A DNA stretch of 40,311 nucleotides, taken from contig JAHBMJ010003983.1 in NCBI GenBank assembly GCA_018398765.1, forward strand, positions 1-40,311, read 5' to 3'. Made by a program: the position numbers and the translations under genes. Below the pieces are notes generated by a model. The model saw only the letters and a program-made list of their open reading frames with translations. It did no database searches and was not told the origin of the DNA. Below are positions 34,893 through 40,311 of the stretch, piece by piece; the stretch's first letter is position 1; every line of letters begins with the position of its first letter. The stretch comes from Chromera velia (Eukaryota; Sar; Chromeraceae).

Positions 34893-37800
34893 ACGCACTG
34901 TATGGTTTTCAGACAGGCAGACATACATACATACATACAGACAGACAGACAGACAGACAGACAGACTGTATGGTTTCTTTCCCTCCTTTTCTTCATGACA
35001 GACTGACAGACAGACACACAAACAGACAGACAGACAGACAAACAGACTATATATTTCTTCTGCTCCCGAGAGAAAAAACAAAAGACGAAAGACGGACAGA
35101 CAGACCGACAGACACACATGCACAAACAAGAGAGGCAACGTTACACACCCCTCCCGACCTGTCTCTGAGCATACTCGTCACTGGTCAGAACTACAGAGCC
35201 CCTAAGACGGATCTTCTCGTGGCTGTACTGGACAGATCGTTCCATTTGGGAGATCAACACAGAAAAAGGGGGGTCTGTCGTTCTGATGCTCCGCAACTCC
35301 CGAGCTTCATATGCCTCCTCTTCGTCCTCCTCCTCATTGTCCATCTCCTTCAGCATCCGTCTCGTTGCTGTCGAGTTCACTCGGATCTCTGCCTGTGCCC
35401 TGCCTGTCTTCCACACAGAAACCGAAGAGGTCGACCCAAGTTCATACACGGGAGAGGAGACTGTAGCGATGATGCGAACAGCCCAACCATCCTGAAATGC
35501 CCCCCCCCTGATGGTCACTCGGTTAGAAGTCGACGCACATATCCAGTAATTTGCCCCCAACGCGCCGGTCCAGTCCACAGACCCGTCAGTGAGCAGCACA
35601 CAGTCAGGAGGTATCCCCTGATCAACCGAGGAGAAATTGGCAAACGTCGAGTCCAGAAGGTCACACGCAGTCGAGGGTGTGGATTCATCGAGAGTCACCA
35701 AAGGTTCGCATGCCCAGGTGAAGTTGTCCAGCACCCGATCAGGAAAGTCTGGGTCCGACGACTGCCTGGCGTCGAGAGAGACGTCCAGGGAAGCGGCGGT
35801 AAGGACTTTGAAGGGATCTGTGATGCGCACAATTGGAGCAGTGCTCAGGGGGAGGAAGTCAACGTAAGCCGAGGCTGTGTAATCCGCAGTGCTACCACCT
35901 GCTGCATTGAGGATTAGTCGGTACTTTGCATTCAGATGGAAAGCCGCTGCAGGAACGGATAGGGTTGTCGACTGGGCTCCTGAGGGAGTCTGGTCCAACG
36001 CTGGGTCGGGGCTGCTGAGGGCGTAGACGGTTATGTCAGAGGAATTCGGGTAGAAGAATTGGTATATTTCCCAGGAGAAGCTCATTTCTTCCTCATAACA
36101 TCCAGAGTGGAGAAAGCGGCCCCGGAAAGTTTGGGCCTCGCTTCTCAACCCGGTGTGCAAATCCGCCATGACTATGAACAGCTGCGGACGGTTTCCACTC
36201 GCTCTGCTGATCACAACTTCTTCGGAAGCAGACAACTCCCAGAAGGATGTGACTGTTGCTGTGATCCTCAGTTCCAAGAGATCACTTGGAAGCGAAGCAC
36301 TTGCAACAGACAGATAAGTCAGGTCGGTTCCATTCACCTCAAACAGGAGGGCGTTGACGACGGAGGTGTCGGAACAGTTCGTCGTCAGGTCAGTCACAGA
36401 GGGGTTAGAGAAGCTCACGCTACTACAGGAGATACCCGTGACCTCCCAGCCATAACGGGCACGTCCTGAAGAGAATTTATTTATAGACAGATGAAGGAGA
36501 GCTATGAAAAGCCATTTTGGAAAAGTGTGTGTAACAGCGAGATGCTAAAAACAATTCTTGAGGGAAGGCATCAATACCTATGATCGTTTCAAATTCATGA
36601 GCCTCTCTGCACAGATAAAGAATGAGTCTACTTCGTTCGGATTTCCTCTCACTGCCCTCCTTCCCTTCCCTTTGCTTCCCTTTCTTCTTCCGATCCTGTC
36701 CTTCCCCCAGCGTTTCTGCCCCACTACATTCTGCAAGCTCCTGTATTTACACGCACACACACGCACAAGTGCATGAACACGCCCGCACGCACGCACGCAC
36801 GTACCTCCGAGGGGACTGCTGGCGGACATGTCCAGGAAGACGTCTGTGCAGTCGTCGAGGTCTCCCTTTGTCCCCCTGACTACCAGTGTGGGGCTCTGCA
36901 CGTCGCCCGGCCTCTCGATGTACACGCCCCCTGCTGCAGACGCCGAGTACGTCCCGTTGCGGTGCGCATACACTGTCAGCGGACGGACGAAGAACTGAGT
37001 GCCCACGTACGCTGTGTGCCAGAACCCCTGCAGGAATGCAATGATGCAATGGAGCCGCTCTTTTGGGTCAGTCGCACAATGCCCTGCAGGCAGACTTCAC
37101 GGGGACATGGAGGGTCCAACACGGGAGATCGAATTTACTTGTATGAAAAATTATCCTTCCTTGCCAAATCAGAACAGGTATTAGTCCAAATGTTGGTTTA
37201 GTTCTCCCACACGCTTCTTCAGTTCTCAGCACGTCCACACGCGAAGAAAGACACCCCCCCACGCCCTTCATCTATCTTTCTGCCCTGCCCGTTTGAATCC
37301 AGCCATGAATAAACCAAACCTACCAGGTGAACGGTGAAGGAGGAAAGAGAGGTCCAGCTGCACCCATCGGAGTCCGTCAAGTTCAGAGCGCTGTACGTGT
37401 CATCCGACACCACTCTGCATGCAAGGGGGGGGTCAACAAACATCAAGAAATAACTTAATGACAGCCGAAGGTCTGCGTACCGAAAGCACCTTGTGGGAGA
37501 GCACGACTCAACGGTCTCAAAAATCAGCTCGAGGCTTTTAAACATTTTCAAGCATCCAAGACGCACGCAGGCATTCACCACGCCAAAACAAAAGGCAGCA
37601 AAAGAAGCCCAGCGTACAGTTTCATGTACTCTACGCAGGAAAACTATAGATATCATCTTTCTCTCCCGACTCTAAATGTAGACAGAGTACTCCAAATTCA
37701 AATCTCGTCACATCTGCTCATTGAAAAAAAACGCAACACTGACAGAGAGCAATTGAATCCGGGCAGCTCCACTGCATCTGCATCGTGTGTGTTGAAGAAA

Positions 37801-40278
37801 CCGTCTGAGTCGCTGTCCGTCGGGACCACACCCATCAGCGTGGCCCTGTCGAAGCTGACCACCAGATCGCGCCCCGATGTGCTGAACACAGCGGAGAGGA
37901 GACGGGGGGCCACGAGAGTCTGCACTGTCGCATTGACAGGAGGAATCAGTCTTCGATAGAAAGGCTGGGGCCACAGAGGGGCCGCCTTCACAGAAGTTCC
38001 CTGTGGGTCTTCTACAGTGGCCTCGCCGAGTGTCTCCAGAAGCTGTTGGTTGAATGCGTCTGTGTTTTCGTCTTCAATCAGAGCGGAGACTGACGAGGTC
38101 TCTACCGACGGTTCTTCGTTCAGAGGCGGCCAGAGGACGAAGGGGGGGATGGAAAGACTGTCTGGGTCTGTGGTTGCGTTGGAAGGGAACGCCTCTGAAG
38201 AAGCAGTCGCGTTAGGACAGAAGCTCTGGAGCATTTGGGCGCTCTGGTTCGAGAATCCCGAGTTGTCGTCGTATCTGCATGCATAGAAGGATGTCAAACG
38301 TTAGTTGAGATAGTCAGTCAGGAAGAGAACAAAAAGAATTAATGCAACGGGACTTCTGCATGAGAAACGACGGTCCTACTTTGCTCTGCTGCATCGATCG
38401 ATGGATCGGTCAGGTACGGTGAATCCGTGCATCCTTTTCTCTTTCCCTTTCTTTCAGTTTCCTGAGTGTACTTGATTGTGTGAATTTTGGACCCTGTTGT
38501 TTTTTCTCCCAGTCACGGATTTCACACTGCCACTCAGACCTGCCCGGCACTGACCGAGTGGTCATGAAAGTGAAGCGCAGGTCGGGGTGTCCGGCTGCTG
38601 CAGAGAGGTACGCCTGCAGCTGGGACGCGACATCGTTGGAGGCAGTGCCGTACCCTGCAGCCTCGTGTCGTCCGACGGTGGCGGGACCCTCTGGGGCAGT
38701 CACGGTGTCCAGACCCGACCTGCAGATGTGCGTGCAGATTTTGTTTCGCTGTTGCAATCAATGGTAGGTGGCTGGGCAAGAGAAAGGCGGTCTATTGGGA
38801 GCTGAAAAGGAGAACGAAATCACGGACACCAGAAGGCTGTGCGCCTTTCCTCGATGCCTCGAGGCAAAAGAGCGGATACAGGGACGAGTAGTGGAGGCAC
38901 AAATAAAAAGAGAAAACGGGTTTCTGAGCGGAAGGAAGAAAGAATCGCAGAAACACGTGCAGACCTGTTGGAAGAGTAGAGGAGAGCCAGGGGGTCTGCT
39001 CCCAGATCGTCATTGATGGGTAGTGAGCAGTCGCGTGCGTCATTTCCGTTGCAGACGTCTGCAGTTACGCCGGCCCCAGCCCCCGTGGTTAGGGAGTCTG
39101 CAGAGGTGTCATAGGTCAGTTGTTGATCTACAGGGAGTCCCAGGAACCTCCCTCCGTCGATGACGAATGCGGCGACTCGAGAGCTTTTGTCCATTGCCGT
39201 CACTCCGCTGTCACCGCATGTTGTCATCGAGACGGGCCAGAGAGAAGCATAAGTCGCGTCTGAGGCTGCTGAGATCTGCAAAGTTCTCGAGCTTATGGAG
39301 GGCAGTGCGGCATCGTCTGTCGTGTCTCTGGTTCCATCTGTATCGAATCCCTTGAACAGTTGTGTCTCGAGATGGACCAGAGGGTCTGCCCATGTGCGTT
39401 GGTCCACATTTGGGTTGGTAGAGTCATACCAAGTGATGGGGTCTGAGATGGTGTTCAGGAAGACTTCTTTGCGTAACAGAGAGAAGCTACCTGAACAGAC
39501 GATCGAAAGGGAGATTTTGAGGAAGGAAGGAAGGAAGGAAGGGAGGAAGGTAGGAACGAAGGGAAGGAAGGAAGGAAGGAAGGGAGGAAGGTAGGAACGA
39601 AGGGAAGGAGGGAAGGAAGGAAGGAAGGAAGGAAGGAAGGGAGGAAGGTAGGAACGAAGGGAAGGAAGGAAGGAAGGAAGGAAGGAAGGAAGGGAGGAAG
39701 GTAGGAACGAAGGGAAGGAAGGAAGGAAGGAAGGAAGGAAGGAAGGGAGGAAGGTAGGAACGAAGGGAAGGAAGGAAGGAAGGAAGGGAGGAAGGTAGGA
39801 ACGAAGGGAAGGAAGGAAGGAAGGAAGGAAGGGAGGAAGGTAGGAACGAAGGGGAGGAAGGAAGGAAGGAAGGAAGGAAGGAAGGGAGGAAGGAAGGAAC
39901 GAAGGGAAGGAAGGAAGGAAGGAAGGAAGGAAGGAAGGCATGAAAAAAAAGGCAGACAGGAATGGGGTTCCTCAAGCTACGTGGGCTGTGAGACCCTCAG
40001 ACAGCTGTTTTTGCTTCGATCTCATCCTGAAGAAGAAAGCATGTGAGCGAACGAGAAGTAAGAGGAGAATTCCAAATGGACTCAGAGAGAGGGGGGAAAG
40101 AGCAAATTAAACAGCTCACTGTGTCCGTGCTGACACAAGCAAGAGACGAATATTTGTACAGCATTGACTGACCTTTCATTGGATCGAAACTGCAAACAGT
40201 CCCCCCCCCTGCAAAGAGAGCGTAGTCTGCCGAGCCCCCGGAGCCATGGTCGTCTGGCAGGGAGATGAGGTAATGGAC
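27279..40278 (-). CDS. REJ-domain polycystin-1-like membrane protein, 5' end off the window
   Basis: Sixteen exons can be joined with every splice phase matching: 40278-40173, 39490-38965, 38719-38540, 38274-37744, 37414-37324, 37027-36805, 36465-35159, 34815-34502, 34260-34149, 33841-33293, 32930-32482, 32266-29330, 29079-28893, 28463-28410, 28192-28092 and 27906-27279 (stop TAG). They give about 2764 residues. An intron precedes the first, so the N terminus is missing. The N-terminal half is rich in NxS/T sequons, has paired cysteines and a REJ-like region, and should be extracellular. A weak GPS-like stretch (about 1735-1760) precedes the first membrane segment. About six hydrophobic segments follow at roughly 1816-1840, 2008-2030, 2037-2055, 2464-2490, 2495-2515 and 2523-2545, with a long Pro-rich loop between the third and fourth. 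No PLAT domain and no full polycystin channel are recognisable. A surface receptor, adhesion or channel-regulatory role is likely. Confidence 0.84.
28284..28350. repeat. Intronic (CAGA)n microsatellite
   Basis: About fifteen GACA units with GATA and AACA variants, inside intron 28193-28409. On the sense (minus) strand it reads (TGTC)n. Confidence 0.88.
28632..28847. repeat. Intronic (CA)n-(GA)n-(CAGA)n compound repeat
   Basis: CA units (28632-28707) with two GCA interruptions pass into GA units (to 28720). A CAGACAGA block follows (28748-28847), containing two copies of ACACAGTGT. All lie inside intron 28464-28892 of the polycystin-like gene. Confidence 0.88.
29678..29707. other. Assembly gap (30 N) in a coding poly-G/poly-Pro tract
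   Basis: Thirty unresolved bases sit inside the largest exon of the polycystin-like gene. They are flanked by GGGGG on the left and a run of about 12 G on the right. On the sense strand these are C runs encoding a proline-rich loop. The frame stays open across a 30-base gap, but the true length is unknown. Confidence 0.95.
32442..32476. repeat. Intronic (GA)n directly after a donor site
   Basis: About seventeen GA units. On the sense strand the intron begins GTCAGTC and goes straight into (TC)n, so the repeat is adjacent to the 5' splice site of intron 32267-32481. Confidence 0.88.
34865..35048. repeat. Intronic (CAGA)n/(CATA)n arrays
   Basis: Three GACA arrays (34865-34894, 34939-34974, 35009-35048) and a short CATA block (34919-34938) fill intron 34816-35158. 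The phrase CTGTATGGTTT follows an array twice, showing that array plus flank was duplicated. Confidence 0.87.
35159..37414 (-). other. REJ-like region of the polycystin-like gene
   Basis: Exons 37414-37324, 37027-36805 and 36465-35159 (residues about 448-988) encode the part most like the receptor-for-egg-jelly module of polycystin-1. A characteristic stretch is SSDPDFPDRVLDNFTWAC, matching the family's LDGSxSxDPD...FxWxC pattern. Related Cys/Trp-bearing segments follow in the next exons. Sequons such as NGT, NCS, NFT and NST support an extracellular location. Confidence 0.72.
39491..40172 (-). other. Repeat-filled intron of the polycystin-like gene
   Basis: A 682-bp intron with donor ATGAAAG|GTCAGT and acceptor CTGTTCAG. 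Both ends are phase 1 and restore the codon GGT. An internal CTTCTTCAG acceptor near 40028 exists, but exons from it stop early in every usable phase. Confidence 0.7.
39521..39940. repeat. Nested minisatellite: 23-bp core plus variable (AAGG)n
   Basis: A core beginning GGGAGGAAGGTAGGAACG and ending AAGGG occurs at 39541, 39582, 39639, 39692, 39745, 39786, 39831 and, with one variant base, 39884. The cores are separated by AAGG tetranucleotide runs of variable length. Core-to-core distances are 41, 57, 53, 53, 41, 45 and 53 bp, all one more than a multiple of four. Confidence 0.92.
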
Positions 40279-40311
40279 CTGCATGAATGCACAAGGACAG
40301 GGGGGGGGGGG

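Noticed and set aside
39541-39906. CRISPR-like array
   Set aside because: The spacers are themselves AAGG repeats, the setting is a eukaryotic intron, and no cas gene is near; it is a minisatellite.
38820-39941. Long open frame rich in Pro-Ser-Phe-Leu repeats
   Set aside because: Its first part is only translation of the (CCTT)n minisatellite; the true exon starts at 39490.
39997-40030. Extra exon of the polycystin-like gene beginning after CTTCTTCAG
   Set aside because: All usable phases meet a stop within about 20 codons, whereas direct joining of 40173 to 39490 keeps phase 1 and an open frame.
1-40311. tRNA and rRNA genes
   Set aside because: I looked for T-loop words of the GGTTCGAATCC type on both strands and for conserved rRNA stretches and found no credible candidate; a covariance search was not possible.

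Overview
This window reads as nuclear DNA of a eukaryotic microbe. The genes carry GT-AG spliceosomal introns of about 100-700 bp. Exon-intron phase bookkeeping closes correctly at nearly every junction. The spacers are full of microsatellites. The mix (single-exon stretches full of low-complexity Gly/Ser/Glu runs, an SHAQKYF-type Myb protein, a dynamin-like GTPase, a large REJ/polycystin-like membrane protein) suggests an alveolate-type alga. A chromerid such as Chromera is my best guess, as an impression and not a proof. The standard genetic code fits, with TGA and TAG both used as stops.

Layout: five protein genes alternate in orientation. (1) 75-1867, minus: ankyrin-repeat membrane protein whose 3' part runs off the left edge. 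(2) 2612-5891, plus: ClpB/Hsp100 disaggregase in two coding exons, probably with a further 5' UTR intron. (3) 9690-12621, minus: dynamin-superfamily GTPase in three exons, with a one-base frame disruption near 10755-10770. (4) 13625-17322, plus: SHAQKYF Myb-like protein in three exons with a very long low-complexity tail. (5) 27279-40278, minus: at least 16 exons of a REJ-domain, polycystin-1-like membrane protein whose 5' end lies beyond the right edge.

Genes 1/2 and 3/4 are head-to-head across short spacers (about 0.75 and 1.0 kb). Both spacers contain short direct repeats sharing a TGTT core and spaced about 10-11 bp, one DNA turn. Genes 2/3 and 4/5 are tail-to-tail across long spacers (3.8 and 10 kb). 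Both long spacers contain a sharply AT-rich island; the second holds a clear 238-bp MITE-like inverted-repeat element. The rest of the 10-kb spacer is purine/pyrimidine-skewed simple sequence in which I recognise no gene.

The genes do not form an evident pathway: protein disaggregation, membrane remodelling, transcription, and surface sensing or adhesion. The most interesting signals are the helically phased promoter repeats, the polycystin-like protein without a recognisable PLAT domain, the nested minisatellite in its intron, a bias to C at intron position +3, and the frame break in the GTPase. A 30-base N gap and both window ends sit in homopolymeric G tracts, so sequence there is least reliable.
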